Below the pieces are notes generated by a model. It was not told where the DNA came from. It worked only from the letters and a program-made list of their open reading frames with translations, and searched no databases. From Bacteroidales bacterium (GTDB lineage: Bacteria > Bacteroidota > Bacteroidia > Bacteroidales > F082): a stretch of 64,000 bases of DNA. The stretch spans positions 62,001 through 126,000 of the forward strand of contig JAKSMU010000006.1 in NCBI GenBank assembly GCA_024400455.1, given 5' to 3'. Below, one piece after another: positions 27,492 through 35,752 of the stretch (position 1 is its first letter; each line of letters opens with the position of its first letter). The position numbers were made by a program, and so were the translations under genes.

Positions 27492-28013
27492 TTATAAATC
27501 TGTTTGTTGAAAGTTTTCCAATTGCGAAATCATATCATCAAAGTCATCAACCACTCCATTACGGCCGCGCAAAAAGAGTTTATAGGCTACAAAGATAACC
27601 AATGCAGAGAGCACACCTATAACGAACGATTTTAAAACGAAGCCCCAATTCACAAAAGGCAGCACAACAATCCAAGCCAAAACGCAACCTAATACAGCAT
27701 AAAGCGAAAATGTCTGACGCTTTTTCATTGTTTTCATTCGAAGTGCAATCTCTTGCAAGGAAGTTTCATGAAAATCAATTGATTTAATTGATTTGCAACG
27801 CACTATGTTTGATAAAGCGAGAATAACACAAAGAACGGCATACAAAACCATCACCATCAAATCACGATTGAAATTGTATTCCGCAAAACACAAAAGCAGC
27901 AGTAACGGCACACCAATGAAAATGGCAAATTCGCTCCTCAAGCGCAGCTTATTCATGTATGATTCAGCATCTTCGCGAAGTTCGGCCTCTGTGAGTTTTT
28001 CTTCGTGTTCCAT
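27492..28013 (-). CDS. Small membrane protein, paralogue 1 of a tandem triplet
   Basis: 173 residues. I take the ATG at 28013 (MEHEEKLTEAELRED) because it aligns with the starts of the two paralogues and lies 20 bases after a TATATTTG box; the frame continues 29 codons upstream without support. Four hydrophobic segments and a shared central helix (SIDFHETSLQEIALRMK). It is the most diverged of the three and the first in the unit. Confidence 0.65.
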   Translation of the reverse strand: MEHEEKLTEAELREDAESYMNKLRLRSEFAIFIGVPLLLLLCFAEYNFNRDLMVMVLYAVLCVILALSNIVRCKSIKSIDFHETSLQEIALRMKTMKKRQTFSLYAVLGCVLAWIVVLPFVNWGFVLKSFVIGVLSALVIFVAYKLFLRGRNGVVDDFDDMISQLENFQQTDL

Positions 28014-28033
28014 AGCATAATGTTTTATGGGTG

Positions 28034-28041
28034 CAAATATA
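28034..28041 (-). promoter_or_regulatory. -7 box of the membrane-protein triplet
   Basis: TATATTTG on the minus strand matches TAnnTTTG, 20 bases before the ATG at 28013. Confidence 0.4.
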
Positions 28042-28084
28042 AATGAAATTATTGATTCATTTGCGGTAATTTGCATTTCCAAAC

Positions 28085-28116
28085 AAAAAGGCCGCCTCAA
28101 CCGAGGCAGCCTTTTT
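28085..28116 (-). terminator. Terminator of rny
   Basis: AAGGC-x-GCCTC / GAGGC-x-GCCTT with loop AACC; a T run follows on either strand. It lies just after the rny stop codon in the direction of transcription. Confidence 0.75.
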
Positions 28117-28148
28117 CCATCGTAAAAAATTTCTCTCGTTGTAACCGT

Positions 28149-29717
28149 TTACTTGGCGAAACTCACGGCGCGAGTCTCACGGATGACGGTGATCTTAATC
28201 TGACCCGGATAGGTCATTTCAGTCTGGATTTTCTTTGAAAGGTCGTATGCAATACGGTCGGCATCGGCATCTGAAACCTTGTCGGCACCAACAATGACGC
28301 GCAGTTCACGGCCTGCCTGGATAGCATAGGTCTTAACCACGCCCTGGTACGACATGGCCATTTCCTCCAACTTATTCAAACGCTGGATATAAGCCTCAAC
28401 CACTTCGCGGCGGGCACCCGGACGGGCACCTGAAATGGCATCGCAAACCTGAACGATAGGCGAAATGAGGTTGTCCATTTCGATTTCGTCGTGGTGAGCA
28501 CCGATAGCGTTGCAAATGTCAGGTTTTTCCTTGAATTTCTCAGCAACCTTCATGCCCAGGATGGCGTGTGGCAGTTCCTCTTCATTTTCGGCGACTTTAC
28601 CGATATCGTGAAGCAGGCCGGCACGCTTGGCAGCCTTTGGATTCAGGCCGAGTTCAGCAGCCATAGTGGAGCAGAGTTTAGCCGTTTCCACTGAGTGCTG
28701 CAGCAGGTTCTGGCCGTAAGAAGTGCGGTATTTCATGCGGCCCACCATCTTGATAAGGTCAGGACTGAGGTTGTGAATGCCAAGGTCGATAACGGTACGT
28801 TTACCCGTTTCGATGATTTCCTGTTCGACTTGTTTTTCAACTTTATGAACCACTTCCTCGATACGTGCAGGATGGATACGGCCATCGGTGACCAGCTTCT
28901 GCAGCGAGAGGCGTGCAATTTCACGGCGAACTGGGTCGAATCCGGAAATCAGGATAGCATCAGGGCTATCGTCGATGATGATTTCAACGCCAGTAAGCGA
29001 TTCGAGAGCGCGAATGTTGCGGCCTTCACGGCCAATGATGCGGCCCTTGATTTCATCGTTTTCGATGTTGAATACGCTGACCGTATTTTCGATAGCCACT
29101 TCGGCAGCTGTGCGCTGAATGGTTTCGAGGACGATTTTCTTTGCCGTCTGGTTGGCGCTCAACTTGGCGTCTTCTGTGATTTCCTTCACATAAACCATAG
29201 CTTCAGCCTGAGCATCTTCCTTGACAAGTTCAATCAATTGTTCCTTAGCTTCCTTTGCCGAAAGACCCGAAATGGACTCGAGTTTCTTCGATTCCTCTTC
29301 GTAAAGAGCATCCAGTTCTGCCTTACGTTTTGTAATGCTTTCCTGCTGGCTTTCGACACGTTGCTGAGCCGTCTGGACTTCCTTCACCTTGCGCTGCACT
29401 TCTTCCATCTTCTGGTTTGCAGTCTGCTGCAATTGGTTTACACGATTTTCATTCTTTTGCAGTTCGCGTTTCTTCTCATTGGTAGTTTTTTCAAATTCAT
29501 CCTTCATCTGCAGGAACTTTTCCTTAGCCTGCAAAATGCGTTCTTTCTTAATGACTTCTGCTTTTTCCTTGGCTTCTTCAAGATAAGCGTCAGCTTCCTT
29601 GGTTACAGCCTTACGCAAAAGTGTTGATGTGACAAAGTAACCTACGGCAAGGCCCAAAACAAGAGCCACTGCCCCAATGATAATGAGTGTTGTTGTGTTG
29701 ATTGTGAGTAATAACAT
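28149..29717 (-). CDS. rny: Ribonuclease Y
   Basis: 522 residues. RNase Y is a membrane-anchored endoribonuclease of mRNA decay. The order is an N-terminal membrane helix ([18 protein letters not shown]), a long coiled coil (~30-190, rich in K, E and Q), a KH domain ([23 protein letters not shown]), and an HD domain with LLHDIGKV and HHDEIE. The length is standard. It lies downstream of the probable 6S RNA and zapA on the same strand. Confidence 0.96.
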   Translation of the reverse strand: MLLLTINTTTLIIIGAVALVLGLAVGYFVTSTLLRKAVTKEADAYLEEAKEKAEVIKKERILQAKEKFLQMKDEFEKTTNEKKRELQKNENRVNQLQQTANQKMEEVQRKVKEVQTAQQRVESQQESITKRKAELDALYEEESKKLESISGLSAKEAKEQLIELVKEDAQAEAMVYVKEITEDAKLSANQTAKKIVLETIQRTAAEVAIENTVSVFNIENDEIKGRIIGREGRNIRALESLTGVEIIIDDSPDAILISGFDPVRREIARLSLQKLVTDGRIHPARIEEVVHKVEKQVEQEIIETGKRTVIDLGIHNLSPDLIKMVGRMKYRTSYGQNLLQHSVETAKLCSTMAAELGLNPKAAKRAGLLHDIGKVAENEEELPHAILGMKVAEKFKEKPDICNAIGAHHDEIEMDNLISPIVQVCDAISGARPGARREVVEAYIQRLNKLEEMAMSYQGVVKTYAIQAGRELRVIVGADKVSDADADRIAYDLSKKIQTEMTYPGQIKITVIRETRAVSFAK

Positions 29718-29747
29718 TTTACTTCTGTTTTACTCAGCAAAGATGGA

Positions 29748-29945
29748 GAGAAAAAAAGAAACTGTCTGCCCTAAGGGATATGATAAACCCTGTATTAATA
29801 CGCTTAAGGCACTGTGATGCGCGAACGTCCACCGGCATGTAAATGCTTCCCCAAAGGGAATGAGGCCTGTTTTTACAGAGCACAAGTTAACCCATTGATG
29901 TTTAGAATTGTGTTGAGTTTACATGATGCGATGGACAGACAGATT
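29748..29945 (-). ncRNA. ssrS: Probable 6S RNA
   Basis: In the gap between zapA and rny, the minus strand can form a rod of ~180 bases: the 5' end CTGTCTGTCC (29943 downwards) pairs with GG(G)CAGACAG at 29770-29762, and the apical hairpin TTCCC-TTTG-GGGAA sits at the exact middle (near 29854). Between them are broken helices (for example AAACTC with GGGTTT) around a loose central region. The 3' stem is followed at once by a T-rich run on the minus strand (29748-29760), as in an intrinsic terminator. 6S RNA folds as such a rod and holds RNA polymerase; zapA is its classical neighbour in proteobacteria. The assignment rests on fold and place, not on a covariance-model match. Confidence 0.6.
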
Positions 29946-29991
29946 CTAGTCTTTCAAAGAACATTGAGTATTATCTCGTTGTATTTCAGCG

Positions 29992-30276
29992 TTATAATTG
30001 CTCATCTAACAAGTCGTTCAAATCCTTCAATTTGCGTTCCAGATGTTGACTGTCGTACGATAACTCAGATTCGTATTTCACGGCCGAAGTGGCAAAGTGC
30101 AAGGCTGTCATTGCCATAACGTCCTGCACATTCTTTAAAGTATAAAACCGCGCATACGACTTAATTTTGTCGTTTATCATTGCAACGGCCTTTCGCACCT
30201 TCTCTTCGTCAGCGCGAGCAACCGTAACCTTATAGGTTTTCTCCATGATGGTGATATTTATTTGTATTTCATCCAT
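29992..30276 (-). CDS. zapA: Cell division protein ZapA
   Basis: 94 residues. ZapA binds FtsZ and bundles protofilaments at the division ring. The N terminus (INITIMEKTYKVTVARADEEKVRKAVAMINDKI) forms the beta-hairpin and helix of the family, followed by a coiled-coil helix that ends the protein. It is 23 bases after a small coiled-coil gene and probably shares its promoter. Confidence 0.88.
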   Translation of the reverse strand: MDEIQINITIMEKTYKVTVARADEEKVRKAVAMINDKIKSYARFYTLKNVQDVMAMTALHFATSAVKYESELSYDSQHLERKLKDLNDLLDEQL

Positions 30277-30299
30277 CTCGCTGACTTTAAATATCTGAG

Positions 30300-30593
30300 C
30301 TATTCCTTACTGTTCAAAATCGAAACGCACTGATCAATCTCCTTCACAAGACTCCTGATGAGTTTTCTTCCTTCTTCTATTTCCTCCTCGTTGCCGAGTG
30401 CGTTAACAATAGTACTTTTATTTAATTTATCCTGCAACTCCAAATTGGCTTTCATCAGCGCCACATTTTCATTTCTAAGCGCTTCATTGTCAGCCAACAG
30501 CCTTTTGTTTTCATCAGCCAGTTGATTCTTCGCACCTATCAACTTCCTCAGTTTTACCTCGATTTCAGTTAATATGATGTTTGTATCGGCCAT
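30300..30593 (-). CDS. Small coiled-coil protein upstream of zapA
   Basis: 97 residues, almost entirely helical with heptads (LRKLIGAKNQLADENKRLLADNEALRNEN pattern). I choose the ATG at 30593 because a perfect -7 box (30621-30628) lies inside the longer frame that begins at 30662. Coiled-coil proteins next to zapA are common in Bacteroidota and a ZapB-like division role is possible, but the sequence gives no direct proof. Confidence 0.7.
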   Translation of the reverse strand: MADTNIILTEIEVKLRKLIGAKNQLADENKRLLADNEALRNENVALMKANLELQDKLNKSTIVNALGNEEEIEEGRKLIRSLVKEIDQCVSILNSKE

Positions 30594-30620
30594 TCGACAA
30601 TTGACTTTGGAATTGTTTTG

Positions 30621-30628
30621 CAAAAATA
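30621..30628 (-). promoter_or_regulatory. -7 box of coiled-coil gene and zapA
   Basis: TATTTTTG on the minus strand, 27 bases before the ATG at 30593. It fixes the start choice of the coiled-coil gene. Confidence 0.5.
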
Positions 30629-30701
30629 GAATATTGTTTCGTTCTAGGCAAAGGTTTTTCATTTTTTTTCTAATTTTACGCGTTTTTTAATCCCAATTAC
30701 A

Positions 30702-32267
30702 ATGAAAAAAACATTTATATCCATGATGATTGTAGCCACACTTGCAACCGCTTGCACCCCAAAAGAAACCACATTGACATTTCTTGAATCGACTGATACA
30801 CACGGAAATTTCGCTGATTTCGGCAACGATGCCGCGCTTATCAAACAAATGAAAAAAGAGTTGGGCGAGAACCTCATTTTGCTCGATGCCGGCGACAACA
30901 TGCAAGGCACAACCTATCAATATTGCGCCAACCAAAACGCCGGAAACCGCAACCTGACTTCGGAATTTCTGAATTACTTCCCATACGATGCAGCTTGTGT
31001 CGGCAATCACGATATTGAAGCCGGAAGAAAGGTCTTCGACCGCGTTTATTCCGAAGCCAAGGTGCCAATTCTTGCCGCCAACGTCATCGACGAATCAACG
31101 GGCGAACCTTATTTCACTCCTTATATTATATTGAACCGCCAAGGTTGCAAAGTCGCCGTGTTGGGACTGCTTACGCCTTACGTCGTGACTTGGGTGCCCG
31201 ACCGTCTGCGTCCCGGCTTGCGTTTCGACCAGTTGGAAGAAGCCGCCGCCAAATGGGTGAAAATCATCAAGGAAAAGGAAAATCCCGATTTGATGGTCGG
31301 ACTTTTCCATTCGGGCTGGGAATTTGCCGAACAAAACCTGCCCGAAGGCACACCGCTTGGCCGCGAAAACGCCGTAAAATGGGTGGCAGAAAACGTGCCT
31401 GGCTTCGACCTGATTTTCTACGGCCACGACCACAGAGCCAATGCAACAACCGTCACCAACATAGCAGGCGAAAAAGTGTATGTGCTCAATTCGGGACAAC
31501 GCGCCAAAGGTCTTGCGAAAGCCGAAGTCACTTTCCGGAACCACAAAAAATCGAAAATCAGCATCGAACTGATTTCGACCGAGGACCAGGAACCCGATGC
31601 CGATTTCGTCAACCTTCTCCAGCCTTACATTGAACGCGCCGAAGATTATCAAGACAACGAAGTAGCCGAACTGCTGGTGACAATCAACAGCAGCGATGCG
31701 CTCAACGGGCCTTGCCTATGGGTCGACGAAATTCACCGCTGCCAGTTTGAGACGGTCGAAAAGGAAGGCATTCACGCCGACATTTCCTTTGCCGCGCCAC
31801 TTGCGGCAGGCAAAACCATTGAAGCAGGCTTGCTCACAGTGAAAGATTTCTTCACTTGGTATCCTTTTGAAAACTCGCTGGCAGTCATGGCCATGACTGG
31901 TAAGGAAGTGAAGGATTTCCTTGAATACGCTTACGAAATGCAGAATCCAATCTATAACTTCGACTCGGGCGCAGGCATCCTCTACGAAGTGACCGATCAA
32001 GCACCGCGGGGCGAACATATCAACATCATCAGCATGGTCGACGGCACGCCTTTCGAAATGGAGAAGACCTACAACGTGGTGATGAATTCCTACCGCTCAA
32101 TGGGCGGCGGCAACCATTTCATGAACGGCTGCGGCTGGCAACAGACCGACATCAAAGACCACGTCGTCTGGCAAAGCGACCGCGACCTGCGCTCCATTTT
32201 CATTGACTGGGCAAGACAAAAAGGAACTTTGGATAGCGAACCATTAAATTGCTGGAAAATAAAATGA
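30702..32267 (+). CDS. 5'-nucleotidase/2',3'-cyclic phosphodiesterase-type metallophosphatase, lipoprotein
   Basis: 521 residues. A lipoprotein signal (LATAC, Cys18) is followed by the two-domain UshA/YfkN-like structure. The metallophosphatase domain has D-T-H-G-N, LLDAGDNMQG, VGNHDIE, FHSGWE and YGHDHR metal-binding motifs; the C-terminal 5'-nucleotidase domain has the substrate-stacking region near MVDGTPFEMEKTYNVVMNSYRSMGGGNHF. It cleaves phosphate from nucleotides or cyclic nucleotides outside the cytoplasm for phosphate or nucleoside scavenging. It overlaps the DUF2851 gene by ATGA. Confidence 0.92.
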   Translation: MKKTFISMMIVATLATACTPKETTLTFLESTDTHGNFADFGNDAALIKQMKKELGENLILLDAGDNMQGTTYQYCANQNAGNRNLTSEFLNYFPYDAACVGNHDIEAGRKVFDRVYSEAKVPILAANVIDESTGEPYFTPYIILNRQGCKVAVLGLLTPYVVTWVPDRLRPGLRFDQLEEAAAKWVKIIKEKENPDLMVGLFHSGWEFAEQNLPEGTPLGRENAVKWVAENVPGFDLIFYGHDHRANATTVTNIAGEKVYVLNSGQRAKGLAKAEVTFRNHKKSKISIELISTEDQEPDADFVNLLQPYIERAEDYQDNEVAELLVTINSSDALNGPCLWVDEIHRCQFETVEKEGIHADISFAAPLAAGKTIEAGLLTVKDFFTWYPFENSLAVMAMTGKEVKDFLEYAYEMQNPIYNFDSGAGILYEVTDQAPRGEHINIISMVDGTPFEMEKTYNVVMNSYRSMGGGNHFMNGCGWQQTDIKDHVVWQSDRDLRSIFIDWARQKGTLDSEPLNCWKIK

Positions 32268-33517
32268 AAGAAGATTTCTTATACTACCTTTGGGAAAACA
32301 AACTGATTGACGGTGAATTATTTACCACATCAGGCGAACCGATTACGGTTTACGCCACGGGCTATCGCAACACCGATTCCGGCCCTGATTTTCTAGAAGC
32401 GAGAATCAAGATTGGCGAAAACACCTGGGCGGGACATGTCGAGATTCACGTCAAGGCCTCCGATTGGAACCGCCACCAGCACCAAAACGACAAAGCCTAC
32501 GACAACGTGATTCTGCACGTCGTTCACGAAAACGATTTGGCGACATCGGCCATTCCCGTCTTGGAACTGAAAGGCCATTTCGACATGGCTTTGTATGATA
32601 ATTATCAGCGCTTTATCGCGACAAAAGGATGGATTCCATGCGAAAAATCGTTGGCAACGGTGCAGAAATTCACCATGCTTTCGTGGCTAGACAACATTCT
32701 GGTCGAGCGTTTGGAACAGAAAGCCGAAAGCGTCGAGAAAATCTTGGAAGCCAACACCTACGACTGGGAAGATGCGCTCTACAAACTTTTGATGCGTTAT
32801 TTCGGTCTGAAAGTGAACAACGAAGCCTTTGAATATCTCGCTACCATTCTGCCTTTCAAGACCTTACTGAAACACGCCGACAATCTCCTGCAAGTGGAAG
32901 CCATGCTTTTCGGCTGCGCCGGTTTCCTTGAAAAAGACTTCACAGATGAATATCCGCAACTGCTGAAACGCGAATACAAGGTGATGAAAGCGAAATTCAA
33001 CCTGCTGACCATGCCCGAAGAACGCTGGAAATTCATGCGTATGCGTCCCGGCAACTTCCCGACCATCCGCTTGGCACAATTGGCCATGATGATTCACGAA
33101 AACGGCAGCGTTTTCTCCAAAATCCTGACGGCAAGAAACACCGATGAAGTAAAAAAGCTGCTTGAAGTGGAACCTTCGGAATACTGGTTGACACATTACC
33201 GTTTTGAAACACCATCGCCGAAACGCACGAAACGCTTAGGCGATTCGACCGCCGAAATATTGATTATCAATGCAATAGTTCCGCTTTTATTCTGCTACGG
33301 ACAACTGCATTACGACGAGACCCTTTGTGAAAGAGCCACCGACTATCTCGAACAACTCGAAGCCGAAGACAACACCATCACGAGGCACTTCGCCGAGCGC
33401 GGCTGGCAGGCGCAAAACGCCATGCAATCACAGGCCTTGATACAACTCTACACCAATTATTGCAAACGGAAAAGATGCTTGGAATGTAGGGCTGGCAATG
33501 TGCTAATGAAAGGATAA
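32264..33517 (+). CDS. DUF2851 family protein
   Basis: 417 residues. The Bacteroidota DUF2851 family has no known function; recognisable parts are the N-terminal FLYYLWENKLIDGELFTT and YRNTDSGPDFLEARIKIG..WAGHVEIHVKASDW segments and the C-terminal cysteines (CKRKRCLECRAGN). I use the ATG at 32264, which overlaps the stop codon of the phosphatase (ATGA), rather than the TTG 15 bases earlier. The protein has no signal or membrane segment and is probably cytoplasmic; the segments at the N terminus resemble restriction-like nuclease folds, which is a guess. Confidence 0.85.
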   Translation: MKEDFLYYLWENKLIDGELFTTSGEPITVYATGYRNTDSGPDFLEARIKIGENTWAGHVEIHVKASDWNRHQHQNDKAYDNVILHVVHENDLATSAIPVLELKGHFDMALYDNYQRFIATKGWIPCEKSLATVQKFTMLSWLDNILVERLEQKAESVEKILEANTYDWEDALYKLLMRYFGLKVNNEAFEYLATILPFKTLLKHADNLLQVEAMLFGCAGFLEKDFTDEYPQLLKREYKVMKAKFNLLTMPEERWKFMRMRPGNFPTIRLAQLAMMIHENGSVFSKILTARNTDEVKKLLEVEPSEYWLTHYRFETPSPKRTKRLGDSTAEILIINAIVPLLFCYGQLHYDETLCERATDYLEQLEAEDNTITRHFAERGWQAQNAMQSQALIQLYTNYCKRKRCLECRAGNVLMKG

Positions 33518-33650
33518 AATTGCTTTTGGGATTGCCTAACGGCAAAAAATCTAATGAAAATCTTTGTTTAAAATCATTCAAAAATCAATGTTTGTTTTTC
33601 AAAAGGATTGTCTTGTTTGATACGCAAACAATGATTTTTGGCAGTTCTGA

Positions 33651-33851
33651 CTAATCATCATCTTCCAAAAAGAAAATTTCTTCGACATTCTTGCCGAAGA
33701 CCTTGGCCATTTTCAGGGCAAGCACGGTGGAAGGCACATATTTCCCCGATTCGATGGCGTTGATGGTCTGGCGGCTGACATTGATTTTCTCGGCAAGTTC
33801 GCCCTGCGTGATATCCATTTCGGCGCGCGCCACTTTCAGTTTATTCTTCAT
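33651..33851 (-). CDS. Small XRE-family HTH regulator
   Basis: 66 residues: MKNKLKVARAEMDITQGELAEKINVSRQTINAIESGKYVPS, the common short Cro/CI-type HTH protein. The ATG at 33851 is the normal start of the family; the longer frame overlaps the upstream gene. It overlaps the membrane-protein gene upstream by 11 bases. Such HTH-membrane pairs are frequent in Firmicutes and Bacteroidota and are usually self-regulated. Confidence 0.88.
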   Translation of the reverse strand: MKNKLKVARAEMDITQGELAEKINVSRQTINAIESGKYVPSTVLALKMAKVFGKNVEEIFFLEDDD

Positions 33852-34338
33852 TTTCACCTCCTTTGTTAAAGCGGTGCAACGACACGTTAAACTTGATGAT
33901 GAACAGCAGCAGGAAAATGAAATAAATCGAATAGGCAAAATACATGTACACCATTCCATAGATGGTTAAAGTGCCAAACAGGAAAACCGCCGCACTGACT
34001 AAAGTAGCCCAAACCAGACTGCGCTCGCGAAGTTGCCTAACAAACTCGTCCTCAACTTTTTCCCTTGAAAAACCAACAAGGATGAGACCGATGGTCATAA
34101 AAATCAGAATGAATGTAAAAATCGAACAATCCGCCATTTTGAACAGTCCCGGATCTTTCCCTTCATCCGACAGAAAGCCTAAAGGATCGTCATCAAAAAG
34201 TGCTGGCATTTTTAAGTCAGGATTCCAATCGTAACATATTGACGCGACAAAAAAAGCGATGGTAGCCGCCAACGTGATTCCAGTAACCACCCATCCGATT
34301 GCCTTGAACCGATGTGGAAACAAATAGTTTTTCTTCAT
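33841..34338 (-). CDS. Membrane protein paired with the HTH regulator
   Basis: 165 residues with four hydrophobic segments. I take the ATG at 34338 (MKKNYLFPHRFKAIGWVV); the frame extends 20 codons further, across the promoter. The layout resembles the DUF2178/DUF3796-like membrane partners of small XRE regulators, but I cannot name the family. It lies directly upstream of and overlaps the HTH gene. Confidence 0.75.
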   Translation of the reverse strand: MKKNYLFPHRFKAIGWVVTGITLAATIAFFVASICYDWNPDLKMPALFDDDPLGFLSDEGKDPGLFKMADCSIFTFILIFMTIGLILVGFSREKVEDEFVRQLRERSLVWATLVSAAVFLFGTLTIYGMVYMYFAYSIYFIFLLLFIIKFNVSLHRFNKGGENEE

Positions 34339-34367
34339 TGTTTGAGATTTTAATTGGTTTGATGCCA

Positions 34368-34388
34368 CAAAAGTAAAGCAAACTTTAC
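34368..34388 (-). promoter_or_regulatory. Promoter with overlapping inverted repeat (possible operator of the HTH regulator)
   Basis: A TACTTTTG -7 box (34368-34375) overlaps a perfect inverted repeat GTAAAG-CAAA-CTTTAC (34373-34388). Its place over the promoter of the membrane/HTH unit fits autoregulation by the HTH protein; this is inference. Confidence 0.35.
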
Positions 34389-34472
34389 AAATAGACAAAT
34401 TAATTTGTCATATTCTTTCGTGAATTTAGAACAATTCCAAATATGGAATATGGTTAGATAGAATAATTTGAG

Positions 34473-34480
34473 TACATTTG
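34473..34480 (+). promoter_or_regulatory. -7 box of the acyltransferase gene
   Basis: TACATTTG (TAnnTTTG) 14 bases before ATG 34495; it lies inside the longer open frame and excludes the TTG at 34468 as start. Confidence 0.45.
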
Positions 34481-34494
34481 CGGCATCAATAATT

Positions 34495-35598
34495 ATGAAG
34501 AACTTCTGGAGCATCGACATTGACCACAAGCGAGTCTTCGGACTAGATTTGTTGAGAGCTTTTGCCATCTTTTGCGTGGTGCAAGGCCATGCTGAACGAA
34601 TCCTGTTCGATACGCCACTTGACCGCTTCACCGACATGCCTGTACCTCACGGCGTTGACATTTTCTTTGTCATGACCGGTTTCCTCATCGGCAAGTCATT
34701 CATCTCCCATCTCGAGAAGCACGACAACCACATCAATCGTTCCAAAGCCCTAACATTCTATGGACGGACAGCGCTGCGCATTCTACCCAATTATCTCTTT
34801 ATCCTGTTAGTCAACTACCTATTGGTGCAGCTACAAGTCATCGAAGGCGACATCCACACATTCCCTCTTTGGCGTTTTGCTACCTTCACACAGAATCTAT
34901 TCTCGCCCTTTTGGGGGTTCTATTGGGAGTCGTATTCTCTGCCTGTTCAATGGTGGTTCTATGTCTTTTTTCCACTCCTATTGACTTCTTTCTCCCTCTT
35001 TGCGAAACCTAAGAAATATATCCCATGGTTATGCTTGTTCTTTATCGCAACATCTATTGCCTTCCGTCTCTCCATTGCCAGCCAAATACATGATCGTTTC
35101 AGTTGGGATATTTGGATTCGCAAAACGGTAGCATCACGCACCGACAACATATACATTGGTGTGCTTGCAGCCTGGGCGATGTATTATTATCCGAAACAAT
35201 GGGAACGCCATGCCGTTGCCAGTTTCATCGTTGGAGTTATCTTGTTCATTGCCACGCGTATCATCCCACGCAATCCTGGTTCTTTCTATTACGATGCCTT
35301 ATATCTGACGATTTCAGCCTTTGCCATTGCATTGTGGTTTCCTTTGCTGTCGAAATGGAAATCATACAAAACCCGCTTAGGGACTTTCGTTTCACGAATC
35401 AGCGTGCTCTCCTACGCCATGTTCCTCACTAACTTGCTGCTACTCCAAGTCCTTGAATACAGCTTCCCAAACTTCGTAAGCCAATATGCCGTTGCTTATC
35501 CCGCATACTGGTTACTAACTTTTGCAGCGTCGTATCTCTTACATGTACTTGTGGAGAAACCATTCGTAAAACTAAGGGAAAGAATTACTATTCCATAA
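34495..35598 (+). CDS. Acyltransferase 3 family membrane protein
   Basis: 367 residues with about ten hydrophobic segments. The family signature is at the N terminus (RVFGLDLLRAFAIFCVVQGH, with the conserved His after the first helix) and HGVDIFFVMTGFLIGKSF follows. Members O-acetylate or O-acylate sugars of surface polysaccharides, peptidoglycan or antibiotics. No glycan gene cluster is adjacent, so the acceptor is unknown. The start is the ATG at 34495, just after the promoter box. Confidence 0.9.
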   Translation: MKNFWSIDIDHKRVFGLDLLRAFAIFCVVQGHAERILFDTPLDRFTDMPVPHGVDIFFVMTGFLIGKSFISHLEKHDNHINRSKALTFYGRTALRILPNYLFILLVNYLLVQLQVIEGDIHTFPLWRFATFTQNLFSPFWGFYWESYSLPVQWWFYVFFPLLLTSFSLFAKPKKYIPWLCLFFIATSIAFRLSIASQIHDRFSWDIWIRKTVASRTDNIYIGVLAAWAMYYYPKQWERHAVASFIVGVILFIATRIIPRNPGSFYYDALYLTISAFAIALWFPLLSKWKSYKTRLGTFVSRISVLSYAMFLTNLLLLQVLEYSFPNFVSQYAVAYPAYWLLTFAASYLLHVLVEKPFVKLRERITIP

Positions 35599-35752
35599 GC
35601 AACGGCAAGTCGATCCGCACCTTGATGATTCTCTCTCAAAAATGGCCGTCGATGCCTATAAATGCATTTTGAGGGAAAACTGACGAATCAACCAACATTT
35701 TCCTTATTATTGCAAACCTAAATCCGAAACGAAGACAAAACACATTATTATT

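Noticed and set aside
28695..29627. 310-codon frame opposite rny
   Set aside because: The Phe/Leu-rich sequence is the complement of the Lys/Glu-rich coiled coil of RNase Y.
33520..33560. Terminator at the short TTGCC-TAAC-GGCAA hairpin
   Set aside because: The run behind it on the plus strand is A, not T, and on the minus strand the T run comes before the stem.
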